Part shown: piece by piece, positions 1 to 7,782 of the stretch
Position numbering within the stretch: the stretch's first letter is position 1
How the letters are laid out: the number at the start of each line of letters is the position of its first letter
Assembly (NCBI GenBank): GCA_902812385.1
Contig: CADDZD010000012.1
Coordinates: 1-49,130 of the forward strand
Length of the DNA stretch: 49,130 nucleotides
Reading direction: 5' to 3'
Source of the DNA: Clostridia bacterium
GTDB taxonomy: Bacteria; Bacillota; DSM-12270; Thermacetogeniales; Thermacetogeniaceae
The notes under the pieces: generated by a model
The model's database searches: none
The model's input: only the letters and a program-made list of their open reading frames with translations
Told to the model about the DNA's origin: nothing
Position numbers and translations under genes: made by a program

Positions 1-2
1 CC

Positions 3-1859
3 CTTTTTCAGGCGAGGACCGGCTACCGTTTAGATCAGGGAAACCTTGTGGTTTTAGACCTTCCCTTCATACTGCGGGCGAATGAGACAGAAAAGGTGAA
101 AGCAAGACCTGGTGCTTTAGGTGAATCTCTGCACCAGAAAGGTTTGTTGACGGGAGTATTGGGTAATGCTGACCTGCCGGGGCTTCCCCAGCGCTCGATG
201 GCGGTTATTGCCATGGACAGGCGGGGAGTTATCGATATGGGTGATATATCCAACGATCTCTTGCGGATCGATCAGAACAATGCCCTGGTATACAGCACCA
301 ATTACAACGCTTTGAAATCTGAGTATCTAAAATTGAAAGAGCGGTGCGATTTTCTTGTCATCGAGCTCGGCGACCTGGTGCGCCTGGAGCAGAGCAAGCA
401 GAGTTTCACAGACAAGGTATATAAGATGGAAAGGAGTAGGATCCTTCACGAATATGATGCATTTCTCGGTTGGCTGTGGCAGAATACCCCCCTCGCTAAA
501 ACACAGGTGATGGTCGCCTCATTTATTCCTCCTGACCAATTGAATGGTGAAAACAGGTTTTTCGGTTTTATCGGAGTTCTAGGGGATCAAATCAGTCCTG
601 GTTTGCTGATTTCTCCAACCACCCGGAGGGCAGGGATTGTAACTCTATATGATATTGCCCCCAGTGTCTGCACCTATTTGAAAGCCCCCCTGGTTTCTTT
701 TGCGGGACGCCCCTGGTATATTGAACCGCAAACGGATTCTCTCGATTACATTCGAACTGTGGAGGCACGGACCGTTTTTATTTCACTGCTGCGTCCCCCT
801 TTTGTAAAGGGGTATGTGATCCTGCACCTGGTGGTGCTGGCGAGTATCATCTTTTGTTTATCCCTCAAGCCACGGATGGGTAAATACCTGTCGCCTGTAC
901 TCCTGGGGCTTACTTCCGTGCCGGTGGTTTGGCTGCTTGTCAGCGCTTTTCCGCTGGTGAATACCCTGCTGTACGTTGTATTATGCTTGAGCCTGATCGT
1001 GGTCGTTGTTTTCATGGGTGTTAAACTGGCCCGCAACAAGGATTTAGATCCCATTTTGTTTCTTTGTCTGACAACGGTAGCGATTTTGCTCGGAGACACG
1101 GTGAGCGGCGGCACTTTGCAAAAGTACTCGGTTTTGAGCTATGATCCTATGTCTGGAGCGCGTTTTTATGGACTGGGCAATGAGTATATGGGAGTGTTGA
1201 TTGGATCGCTGGTTATGGGCTCTTCATTACTGATCCAGCGCATGAGCGGATATGTCAGATTGGCGCGCCTTTTGACTGGAGTTCTGTTCCTGTCAGCCTG
1301 TGTGGTGCTTGGCGCCCCAATGTGGGGAAGTGAATTCGGCGGACTGCTGGCCGCGCTGACAGCGTTTACGTATACCTTTTTCCGGTTTATGGGCATAAGA
1401 TTGAACTGGAAACGTGTCGTGATCGGAGGACTGGTCATTTTAGTTTTAGCTTCCTGCTTCTTCTTGTGGGATTTTATGCGTCCTCCGGAACTTCGCTCCC
1501 ATTTCGGTCAGCTTATTGCAAATATCCAGATAGGGGGATTTTCTGTTTTTGAAGAAATTGTGGTACGTAAACTTGCCATGAACTACAGGTTGATTAAGTA
1601 TACTATCTGGACAAGGGTTTTGCTTGGCACACTACTGGCCCTCGGTATTCTTTCCTACCGCCCGGTTGGCATATTCCGGAAGGTACTTTTTGATAATCCT
1701 GCAGTGGCCACTGGTTTGGAGGGCAGCCTGATAGGTGCTTTTGTCGCTCTGGTTTTTAACGATTCCGGAATTGTGGCGGCAGCGACGGCAATCATCTTTC
1801 CGGCTGCAACGCTTTTCTTTCTCGTTTTAAAACAAAATGAGGGTACTATTGCTGGTTAG
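3..1859 (+). CDS. Membrane protein with alkaline-phosphatase-like ectodomain (5' partial)
   Basis: The reading frame is open to the left edge of the window, so the true start lies outside; the first in-frame GTG is at 48. The N-terminal half is soluble. It ends in a stretch (SPTTRRAGIVTLYDIAPSV, about nt 610-670) that resembles the C-terminal core of alkaline-phosphatase/sulfatase superfamily proteins, where a threat-free 'TRR.G' turn is followed by a metal-site region. From about nt 800 onward the protein is a run of hydrophobic segments, roughly ten membrane spans, ending at the stop at 1857-1859. The fold assignment comes from motif resemblance only. The substrate is unknown, and I do not see the N-terminal metal ligands because they would lie upstream. 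The next gene follows 15 bases later and is probably co-transcribed. Confidence 0.6.
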   Translation, partial: LFQARTGYRLDQGNLVVLDLPFILRANETEKVKARPGALGESLHQKGLLTGVLGNADLPGLPQRSMAVIAMDRRGVIDMGDISNDLLRIDQNNALVYSTNYNALKSEYLKLKERCDFLVIELGDLVRLEQSKQSFTDKVYKMERSRILHEYDAFLGWLWQNTPLAKTQVMVASFIPPDQLNGENRFFGFIGVLGDQISPGLLISPTTRRAGIVTLYDIAPSVCTYLKAPLVSFAGRPWYIEPQTDSLDYIRTVEARTVFISLLRPPFVKGYVILHLVVLASIIFCLSLKPRMGKYLSPVLLGLTSVPVVWLLVSAFPLVNTLLYVVLCLSLIVVVVFMGVKLARNKDLDPILFLCLTTVAILLGDTVSGGTLQKYSVLSYDPMSGARFYGLGNEYMGVLIGSLVMGSSLLIQRMSGYVRLARLLTGVLFLSACVVLGAPMWGSEFGGLLAALTAFTYTFFRFMGIRLNWKRVVIGGLVILVLASCFFLWDFMRPPELRSHFGQLIANIQIGGFSVFEEIVVRKLAMNYRLIKYTIWTRVLLGTLLALGILSYRPVGIFRKVLFDNPAVATGLEGSLIGAFVALVFNDSGIVAAATAIIFPAATLFFLVLKQNEGTIAG

Positions 1860-1874
1860 AAGGAGGAACTTTGG

Positions 1875-2633
1875 TTGCGGTTTGCACATTTTGTCAGCCA
1901 GAAAGCAAAAATGTGGGGAATTGTAGAAGGAAAACTGTTACGAGTGCTTCAGGGCAGCCCTTTTGGGGAATGGAGAGCTACAGAGGATATGGTTTCTTTA
2001 AAAGATGTTACGCTTCTTGCTCCCTGTTACCCGAGCAAGATAGTGTGTGTCGGTCTGAACTACCGGGATCATGCAAAGGAACTAGGCATGGTGCTTCCGC
2101 AGGTACCCGTCATCTTCCTGAAACCCCCATCTGCGGTGATCGGCCATGGACAGAAAATAGTCTATCCTTCATCCTCACGTCAGGTAGAATACGAGGCGGA
2201 ACTTGCTGTAATAATCAAGAAAACCATACGGAATGTACCAGCCGAACATGTAGGCCAGTATATTCTGGGTTTCACCTGCGCGAACGATGTCACGGCAAGG
2301 GATTTGCAGAGGGAGGACGGTCAATGGACCAGGGCAAAGTCCTTTGATACTTTTTGCCCCCTTGGTCCCTTCCTTGCGGTTGATCTGAAACCCGATTGCC
2401 TTACAATAAAACTTACGGTAAATGGAGAAATTCGGCAGAATTCATCAACCGGCGAGATGATCTTCCCGGTTGCGGAGTTGGTAAGTTTTATTTCCTCTGT
2501 AATGACCCTTTACCCGGGTGATGTGGTTATGACAGGAACACCTCCGGGAGTGGGCCCTTTAAGAGTTGGCGATGTGGTCAGTGTCGAAATCGAGGGGATA
2601 GGGATTTTGAGCAATGAGGTTGTTGCCGGCTAA
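1875..2633 (+). CDS. Fumarylacetoacetate hydrolase (FAH) family protein
   Basis: This 252-residue protein matches the FAH / 2-hydroxyhepta-2,4-diene-1,7-dioate isomerase family in length and layout. It has a short N-terminal domain (MRFAHF...), the GLNYRDHAKELG motif near residue 57, the FLKPPSAVIG substrate loop, and the metal-binding acidic region VEYEAELAVII followed by GFTCANDVTARDLQ. Family members are Mg2+/Mn2+ enzymes that cleave or decarboxylate beta-diketo or oxaloacetate-like acids. The substrate cannot be deduced here. I chose the TTG at 1875 because an AAGGAGG Shine-Dalgarno lies 9 bases upstream. An internal ATG at 1911 would remove the conserved N-terminus. No aromatic-degradation genes are adjacent, so a housekeeping oxaloacetate or fumarylpyruvate role is only a guess. 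Confidence 0.85.
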   Translation: MRFAHFVSQKAKMWGIVEGKLLRVLQGSPFGEWRATEDMVSLKDVTLLAPCYPSKIVCVGLNYRDHAKELGMVLPQVPVIFLKPPSAVIGHGQKIVYPSSSRQVEYEAELAVIIKKTIRNVPAEHVGQYILGFTCANDVTARDLQREDGQWTRAKSFDTFCPLGPFLAVDLKPDCLTIKLTVNGEIRQNSSTGEMIFPVAELVSFISSVMTLYPGDVVMTGTPPGVGPLRVGDVVSVEIEGIGILSNEVVAG

Positions 2634-2646
2634 CATAAAAATATTA

Positions 2647-2674
2647 TTGACAAAACCTAACGGAGTGCTAAAAT
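2647..2674 (+). promoter_or_regulatory. Candidate sigma-A promoter for speD
   Basis: TTGACA (2647-2652) is followed after 16 bases by TAAAAT (2669-2674). It sits just after the FAH stop and about 110 bases before speD, leaving a leader that contains a strong hairpin. Confidence 0.55.
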
Positions 2675-2687
2675 TTAATAGGATTGG

Positions 2688-2722
2688 AATTGGAAGCCGG
2701 AAAAAACGTTTTGGCTCCAGTT
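2688..2722 (+). other. Leader hairpin upstream of speD
   Basis: AATTGGAAGCC (2688-2698) pairs with GGCTCCAGTT (2713-2722), with one bulged A and one G-U pair. The inner AAAA and TTTT extend the stem around an AACG loop. A pyrimidine-rich stretch ending in TTTTT follows about ten bases later. It lies between the candidate promoter and the speD Shine-Dalgarno, so it could be an attenuator or an RNA-stabilising structure. It matches no riboswitch consensus that I recognise. Confidence 0.4.
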
Positions 2723-2783
2723 TCCTTCCTATTTTTACATCTTACGAGAAATATGATGTTCTTAAAGGAGGCTGAGACTATTA

Positions 2784-3170
2784 ATGACAAAAATGAACTC
2801 TTTGGGGCGTCATGTTTTAGCTGAATTTTATGGATGTGACTTCAAAACCCTCGATGATCAGGAACAGGTCCGGCGGTACATGATTGATGCTGCTCTGGCA
2901 GCCGGGGCCGAGATCAGAGAGAGCGTTTTCCATAAATTCAGCCCTCAAGGGGTAAGCGGGGTAGTGGTAATTTCCGAGTCTCATCTGGCAATACACACCT
3001 GGCCGGAACTGGGTTACGCTGCAGTAGATGTTTTCACATGCGGAGAAAGGGTCGACCCGTGGGATGCCTGCAGGTACCTGGTTGAAAAGTTCCGGGCAGA
3101 TCACATGACAGCAACCGAGATAAGACGTGGTATTATGGAAACATGCCAGAGGGCAGCGGTAAACCTTTAG
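2784..3170 (+). CDS. speD: S-adenosylmethionine decarboxylase proenzyme
   Basis: This 128-residue protein is the short prokaryotic AdoMet decarboxylase (SpeH/SpeD class 1). It makes decarboxylated AdoMet, the aminopropyl donor for spermidine. The proenzyme cleaves itself between Glu65 and Ser66 in [13 protein letters not shown], turning Ser66 into the pyruvoyl cofactor. The partner catalytic residues His71 and Cys86 (in DVFTCG) are present. The start at 2784 has an AAAGGAGG site 12 bases upstream. A second ATG at 2793 would give the numbering usual for the family (Ser63/His68/Cys83), so the exact start is uncertain by three codons. No spermidine synthase gene is adjacent. The gene appears monocistronic, with its own promoter and a terminator at 3221-3260. 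Confidence 0.95.
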   Translation: MTKMNSLGRHVLAEFYGCDFKTLDDQEQVRRYMIDAALAAGAEIRESVFHKFSPQGVSGVVVISESHLAIHTWPELGYAAVDVFTCGERVDPWDACRYLVEKFRADHMTATEIRRGIMETCQRAAVNL

Positions 3171-3220
3171 GGGGGATATTTATTTTAGACTGCCCAGATC
3201 CAGTCAAGCAAAAGGGTTAG

Positions 3221-3260
3221 CAAATAAGCCTTACAGGAGAGTTGTAAGGCTTATTTGTTT
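3221..3260 (+). terminator. Rho-independent terminator after speD
   Basis: A perfect 14-bp stem, CAAATAAGCCTTAC (3221-3234) with GTAAGGCTTATTTG (3244-3257), has a 9-base loop and is followed by TTT. The stem is A/T-rich at its base. Confidence 0.75.
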
Positions 3261-3359
3261 ATGAATATAAATTTTTCTCAATTTTAAGGAGGAATTATTA
3301 AGAATAGGGAGAATAGAGTTTTAAGGAGATTGAATGCTTGATTTTAAGAGGGGGTCGCG

Positions 3360-3929
3360 ATGGGCGAAGTCAATTTTTCTCAAGTCATGGAACAAAACCG
3401 GTCGTTTGTGGACAAGGTTATTGAGAAAAGTGGCCAGGATATCCGGCAATGTTACCAGTGCGCTAAGTGTTCGGGGGGATGCCCGGGCAGCTTTGCGATG
3501 GACTACCTGCCAAACCAGATCATACGGATGCTCATGCTGGGGATGAAGGAGGAGGTACTTAAGTCACAAACCATCTGGGTCTGCATGGGTTGCAATACCT
3601 GTACCACACGCTGCATCAGAGATATAGAAGTGGCACACGTGATGGATACCTTGCGTCAAGAAGCGATCAAGGCGGGATATGCTGAGAAGGGAAGGTTGGT
3701 CACGATATTTAACGATGTCTTTCTTAGTACAATCCGCAGCTATGGTCGTCTTTTTGAAGCCGGTCTGCTCATGATGAATAACATGAGGACGGGTAATTTA
3801 TTTAAAGATGCGCAGTTCGGACTTCCAATGATGCTTAAAGGCAAGGCAAAGCCATTCCCTCACCGGATCAAAGGACGTAAAGAAATCAAGAACATATTTG
3901 AGAAGATTAAGAGGATGGAGGGAAAGTAG
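3360..3929 (+). CDS. hdrC: Heterodisulfide reductase subunit C-like iron-sulfur protein
   Basis: This 189-residue protein carries two [4Fe-4S] motifs typical of HdrC: CYQCAKCSGGCPG near residue 32 and CMGCNTCTTRCIR near residue 78. The C-terminal part is helical and basic. HdrC relays electrons between HdrA (flavin) and HdrB (catalytic CCG subunit) in soluble heterodisulfide-reductase-type complexes. Bacteria without methanogenic coenzymes use such modules in electron bifurcation or with methylene-THF reductase. The stop abuts the hdrB ATG, so the two are translationally coupled. The start at 3360 has a purine-rich GAGGGGG site. A better-spaced AAGGAG precedes an out-of-frame ATG at 3334. No hdrA lies beside the pair; HdrA-like genes are at 38-43 kb. 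Confidence 0.88.
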   Translation: MGEVNFSQVMEQNRSFVDKVIEKSGQDIRQCYQCAKCSGGCPGSFAMDYLPNQIIRMLMLGMKEEVLKSQTIWVCMGCNTCTTRCIRDIEVAHVMDTLRQEAIKAGYAEKGRLVTIFNDVFLSTIRSYGRLFEAGLLMMNNMRTGNLFKDAQFGLPMMLKGKAKPFPHRIKGRKEIKNIFEKIKRMEGK

Positions 3930-4808
3930 ATGCCGAAGTATGCCTTATATCCGGGTTGCTCGTTGGAAACCGGTGGTATTGAATACGGAATGTCTAGCCA
4001 CGCAGTAGCTCATGCATTGGGGATTGAGTTTCTTGAAGTTCCTGATTGGAATTGCTGCGGTGCGTCTTCCGCTCACATGACAGATCACCTGTTATCCCTC
4101 GCACTCCCTGCTCGTGTACTAGCCCTGGCTGAAACATTACCTGTGACTGAGATGGTAGCTCCCTGCGCGGCTTGCCACCAGAGGTTTGCAGCCGTGGAGT
4201 ACGAACTCTCCAGGGACGAAGACCTGAAACGGAAGGTTAACTCTTTGCTGGAGCGTCCATATACAGGGAAGGTTAAACTGAGGAGTTACCTTGACATTTT
4301 TGCAAATCCCGAAACCCTAGAAGAAATCAGGAAAAAGGTTAAAAGAAGCTTGAAAGGGCTAAAAGTTGCCTGCTACTATGGTTGCTTGTTTGTGAAACCA
4401 CCAAAAGTTGTAAACTTTGTGGATGATCCGGAAAATCCCCAAGCAATGGACAACATCATGCGTGCCCTTGGGGCAGAACCCCTGCCCTGGCCGTATAAGA
4501 CCGAATGCTGCGGGGCATCTTTGGGTATGACCAAAGAAGAAGCCTGTACAAAGTTATGCAATGATATTCTTAAGATAGCCAAGGATTCTGGCGCAGATTG
4601 TATTGTTGCTGCATGTCCCCTTTGCCAGCAGAACCTGGATATGCGCCAGATCAGCGTTGAGAAGAAATACGGCACGCAATACAGAATGCCGATTCCCTTC
4701 TTTACCCAGTTAATCGGGCTGGCCCTTGGGCTTGATCCCAAGACCCTTGGCTTCAAGAAGCTGTTTGTGGATCCTGCTGGTGTTTTAAGAAAGGTTGGAG
4801 CGGCGTAG
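3930..4808 (+). CDS. hdrB: Heterodisulfide reductase subunit B-like protein (two CCG domains)
   Basis: This 292-residue protein begins MPKYALYPGCSLE and contains two CCG domains: CCGASSAHMTD with CAACHQRF in the first half, and CYYGCLFVKPP, CCGASLGM and CPLCQQN in the second. These cysteines bind the non-cubane [4Fe-4S] clusters that reduce disulfides in HdrB. Length and motif order match HdrB of acetogens and sulfate reducers. It starts directly after the hdrC stop and is followed by a terminator, so hdrC-hdrB is a two-gene unit. In acetogens, HdrBC usually works with HdrA and MvhD. The matching pieces here are at 38171-42788, which makes a split complex plausible but unproven. Confidence 0.9.
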   Translation: MPKYALYPGCSLETGGIEYGMSSHAVAHALGIEFLEVPDWNCCGASSAHMTDHLLSLALPARVLALAETLPVTEMVAPCAACHQRFAAVEYELSRDEDLKRKVNSLLERPYTGKVKLRSYLDIFANPETLEEIRKKVKRSLKGLKVACYYGCLFVKPPKVVNFVDDPENPQAMDNIMRALGAEPLPWPYKTECCGASLGMTKEEACTKLCNDILKIAKDSGADCIVAACPLCQQNLDMRQISVEKKYGTQYRMPIPFFTQLIGLALGLDPKTLGFKKLFVDPAGVLRKVGAA

Positions 4809-4847
4809 TCCGAAAACGGACCCTAATACAAACGAAAAGTAACGAGA

Positions 4848-4882
4848 AAGGGGTTCTTGATGTTTGAAAGAACCCCTTATTT
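4848..4882 (+). terminator. Terminator after hdrB
   Basis: AAGGGGTTCT (4848-4857) pairs with AGAACCCCTT (4869-4878), followed by ATTTGT. The perfect 10-bp stem lies between hdrB and the HepS-like gene. Confidence 0.75.
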
Positions 4883-4901
4883 GTAGGGAGGACATCTTCT
4901 G

Positions 4902-5615
4902 ATGAACAGGGTGTTTCCGCCCTTGCTGCAGTCTATTGCCTCGGAACTCAATAAGGTATTGAACAAACTGGAGGAAATCCTGTCTCCTTTAGCAAAGTCT
5001 CTGTTGCAGGAACTGTCCCCGCGGGAAAATGACCTGCTGGTTCCTCCTGGATTGGTTTTGCTGAGTGCTTCCCTCTTTAATAAAAAGGAACGAGCGGTTC
5101 TGCCGGCGCTTTTCATCATGCTGGTAAACATAGGGAGCCTCCTTCACAACATCCCGGCTCGGAAGAAGGGAAAAGAAAATCAGTTGCTTATACTGACGGG
5201 GGATTATATATGCGGCCATTTATTCCAGTTGCTTTGTGAAACGGACAGCTTTCCCTTGTTAGAGAGGTTTGCCAGGCTCATCAGTGTTATGAATGAAGGA
5301 AACACGATACTGGAAACAGCAAGACAGTCAAGTCGTGAGAACATTCAGGCCGTTATGGAAGGCCTTAGAAGGAAGCATGGGGTTTTCTTCGGCGAATGCT
5401 GTGCTCTGGGTTGTCTCTTTGCAGGAGGAACTGAAGAGGAGCAGGAACAATTGTACCATTTCGGTTTTGAGTTTGGTATTGCTTATGGAGCCAAAAAATA
5501 CGGCATGGAACTCTTTAAGATTAAAACGCTACCATGTTTTGCTAATAATACAGCACTTGAAATGTTCGCACAGGAACTTATATCATCTCCTGTGAGACAG
5601 AGGGCATTTACTTAA
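4902..5615 (+). CDS. HepS-like prenyl diphosphate synthase subunit (non-catalytic)
   Basis: This 237-residue protein resembles heptaprenyl diphosphate synthase component I (HepS, HEPPP_synt_1 family). The central NQLLILTGDYICGHLFQLL, followed by a helical region ending MNEGNTI, parallels HepS and, more distantly, the LAGDY... segment of catalytic trans-prenyl synthases. Neither aspartate-rich motif is present: where a catalytic subunit has LVHDDVIDG this protein reads SLLHNIPARKKG, and the second DDxxD is also absent. In Bacillus, HepS binds the catalytic HepT subunit and sets product chain length. A catalytic homologue lies four genes on (7783-8751) in the same run, which supports a heterodimer. 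The assignment rests on motif and context resemblance, not on an alignment. Confidence 0.65.
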   Translation: MNRVFPPLLQSIASELNKVLNKLEEILSPLAKSLLQELSPRENDLLVPPGLVLLSASLFNKKERAVLPALFIMLVNIGSLLHNIPARKKGKENQLLILTGDYICGHLFQLLCETDSFPLLERFARLISVMNEGNTILETARQSSRENIQAVMEGLRRKHGVFFGECCALGCLFAGGTEEEQEQLYHFGFEFGIAYGAKKYGMELFKIKTLPCFANNTALEMFAQELISSPVRQRAFT

Positions 5616-5641
5616 ACTGTTTAGGGTCTGGAGGGGTAAAC

Positions 5642-7105
5642 TTGTCATACCGCGATCTTCGTGAATTCATCGGGATTCTAGAAAAGAAAGGCTTGCTGCA
5701 TCGCATAAAAACAGAGGTAGATCCTGTCTTGGAGATTACTGAGATCACAGATCGCATCAGCAAACAAGGAGGCCCCGCCCTTCTTTTCGAAAAGGTAAAG
5801 GGCTCCGATTATCCCGTGTTAATCAATACCTTTGGCAGTACAGAAAGGATGAAGCTAGCCCTGGGGGTCGGTAGTTTGGATGAGATCGGGGACCGCATCA
5901 GTGAATTGCTGCGGCTTCAGGATCTTCCGGGATCTCTGTGGGATAAGGTAAAGCTGCTGCCGCGCCTGGCGGAAATGAGCACTTGGGCCCCCAAGACAGT
6001 CAAAAAAGCTCCCTGCCAGGAGGTTATTCATCAAAACGATGCATCACTCGATATCTTTCCCATCCTCAAGTGCTGGCCCGGTGATGGAGGGCGTTATATT
6101 ACCCTTCCTCTCGTCTTTACGAAGGATCCCGAAACCGGACGGCAAAACCTGGGAATGTACCGCCTGCAGGTGTTTGACTCCAGGACCACTGGAATGCACT
6201 GGCACATGCACAAGAACGGCGCCGAAAATTACAGAAAGCACCAGTTGATGAATAAACGGATGGAGGTAGCTGTGGCCCTGGGAGGTGATCCGGCTACCAT
6301 ATATGCTGCGACAGCTCCCCTCCCGCACGGTTTCGATGAGATGTTCTTTGCCGGTTTTCTTAGAAAGCAGGCTGTGGAAATGGTGAAATGCATCACGGTG
6401 GATTTGGAGGTGCCGGCGCATGCCGAAATCATTTTAGAAGGATACGTGGATCTCGACGAGAAGCGGCTGGAGGGCCCCTTCGGGGACCATACCGGCTATT
6501 ATTCGCTTGCCGACTACTACCCGGTTTTCCACATCACCTGTATAACCCACCGCCGTGATGCCATCTACCCGGCAACGGTGGTGGGAAAACCACCCATGGA
6601 GGACTGCTTTCTGGCAAAAGCCACCGAACGGATCTTTTTACCATTTCTCAAATTCTTTCTCCCCGAAATTGTAGATTATAACCTGCCGATAGAAGGAGTC
6701 TTTCATAATTGCGCGGTGGTAGCCATCAAAAAAAGCTACCCTGGCCATGCCCGGAAGGTCATGTGCGCTCTATGGGGCCTGGGCATGATGATGTTTACCA
6801 AAATGATCATTGTCGTAGATGCCCACGTAAATGTTCACAATATGAATGAAGTATGGTGGAGGGTTTATAATAATGTCGACCCGAAAAGGGATTTTATGTT
6901 CGTGGAAGGGCCTGTAGAGGTACTGGATCATGCCTGTCCTCTCCCATCTTATGGATCTAAAGTTGGAATCGATGCCACTAAAAAAGGCCCCGAAGAAGGG
7001 CATTTGCGGGAGTGGCCTGAGGAGATTGAAATGTCCCAACCGATCAAGGATCTCGTAACAGCAAAATGGAAGGAATACGGTTTTAAAGAAGCGGAGGAAA
7101 AATGA
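5642..7105 (+). CDS. ubiD: UbiD-family prenylated-FMN decarboxylase
   Basis: This 487-residue protein has UbiD hallmarks: the N-terminal LREFIGILEKKGLLHRI, the central MHWHMHKNGAENYRKHQ loop that binds prFMN and metal, and the GPFGDHTGYYSL segment. The family decarboxylates aromatic or alpha,beta-unsaturated acids with the cofactor made by UbiX. It most likely acts on a quinone precursor, because it sits between HepS-like and HepT-like prenyl synthase genes, but other UbiD substrates are possible. A TTG start at 5642 is preceded by GGAGGGG. The end overlaps ubiX by four bases (ATGA), which couples their translation. Confidence 0.92.
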   Translation: MSYRDLREFIGILEKKGLLHRIKTEVDPVLEITEITDRISKQGGPALLFEKVKGSDYPVLINTFGSTERMKLALGVGSLDEIGDRISELLRLQDLPGSLWDKVKLLPRLAEMSTWAPKTVKKAPCQEVIHQNDASLDIFPILKCWPGDGGRYITLPLVFTKDPETGRQNLGMYRLQVFDSRTTGMHWHMHKNGAENYRKHQLMNKRMEVAVALGGDPATIYAATAPLPHGFDEMFFAGFLRKQAVEMVKCITVDLEVPAHAEIILEGYVDLDEKRLEGPFGDHTGYYSLADYYPVFHITCITHRRDAIYPATVVGKPPMEDCFLAKATERIFLPFLKFFLPEIVDYNLPIEGVFHNCAVVAIKKSYPGHARKVMCALWGLGMMMFTKMIIVVDAHVNVHNMNEVWWRVYNNVDPKRDFMFVEGPVEVLDHACPLPSYGSKVGIDATKKGPEEGHLREWPEEIEMSQPIKDLVTAKWKEYGFKEAEEK

Positions 7106-7701
7106 TGATACCCTGGGTTGTGGCAATTACAGGCGCCACAGGTGCAATTTATGCCGAACACATGCTTAAAGCTTTAAAATCTGCACAGGAGAGGATTTGT
7201 CTCACCATTTCCGGTCCTGGGATGCGTGTCCTCCATGATGAATTGGGCTGGGTTTTAACCGGGGGCCGGCCGGAAATCGAAAGGAGTCTTAGACATTACC
7301 TGGGGTATACTCATGGAGATAATGCCCTTTCGTACTATGACTGGCAGGATATCGGATGCGATTTGGCGAGCGGCTCCTTTCTCACCAAGGGGATGCTGGT
7401 TGTGCCCTGTAGTATGGCAACTCTGGCAGGAATTGCTAATGGCATGTCTCGCAATCTTATTGAGCGGGCTGCGGATGTTACCCTTAAAGAGCGGAGGCCT
7501 CTGGTACTTGTGCCCAGAGAAACCCCCCTAAATCCCATTCATCTGAGGAATATGCTTGCTTTGGCGGAGATCGGTGTACATATCGTACCTCCAATGCCTT
7601 CATTTTACTTTGGTCCGCGTGATATAGAAGATTTGGTAAGTTTTTTCGTGGAACGGGTCCTGGGTTTGATAGGCGTGAAAAGTACTTCCCCGTATAAATG
7701 A
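7102..7701 (+). CDS. ubiX: Flavin prenyltransferase UbiX
   Basis: This 199-residue protein begins WVVAITGATGAIYAEHMLKAL, a flavodoxin-like Rossmann N-terminus with the GATGA flavin loop. PCSMATLAGIANGMSRNLIERAADV and ERRPLVLVPRETPLN are the classic UbiX signatures for FMN binding and prenyl transfer. UbiX joins dimethylallyl phosphate to FMN to make prFMN for the adjacent UbiD. The coupled overlap with ubiD fits that partnership. A second ATG at 7105 is also possible; the difference is one residue. Confidence 0.94.
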   Translation: MMIPWVVAITGATGAIYAEHMLKALKSAQERICLTISGPGMRVLHDELGWVLTGGRPEIERSLRHYLGYTHGDNALSYYDWQDIGCDLASGSFLTKGMLVVPCSMATLAGIANGMSRNLIERAADVTLKERRPLVLVPRETPLNPIHLRNMLALAEIGVHIVPPMPSFYFGPRDIEDLVSFFVERVLGLIGVKSTSPYK

Positions 7702-7782
7702 CATGTTTAAAAAATCAATTGAAGGGTTTTATGTCTATCATGCCGAAGTATTAGATCGTTCTTGAACTGGGATGAGGGATGC

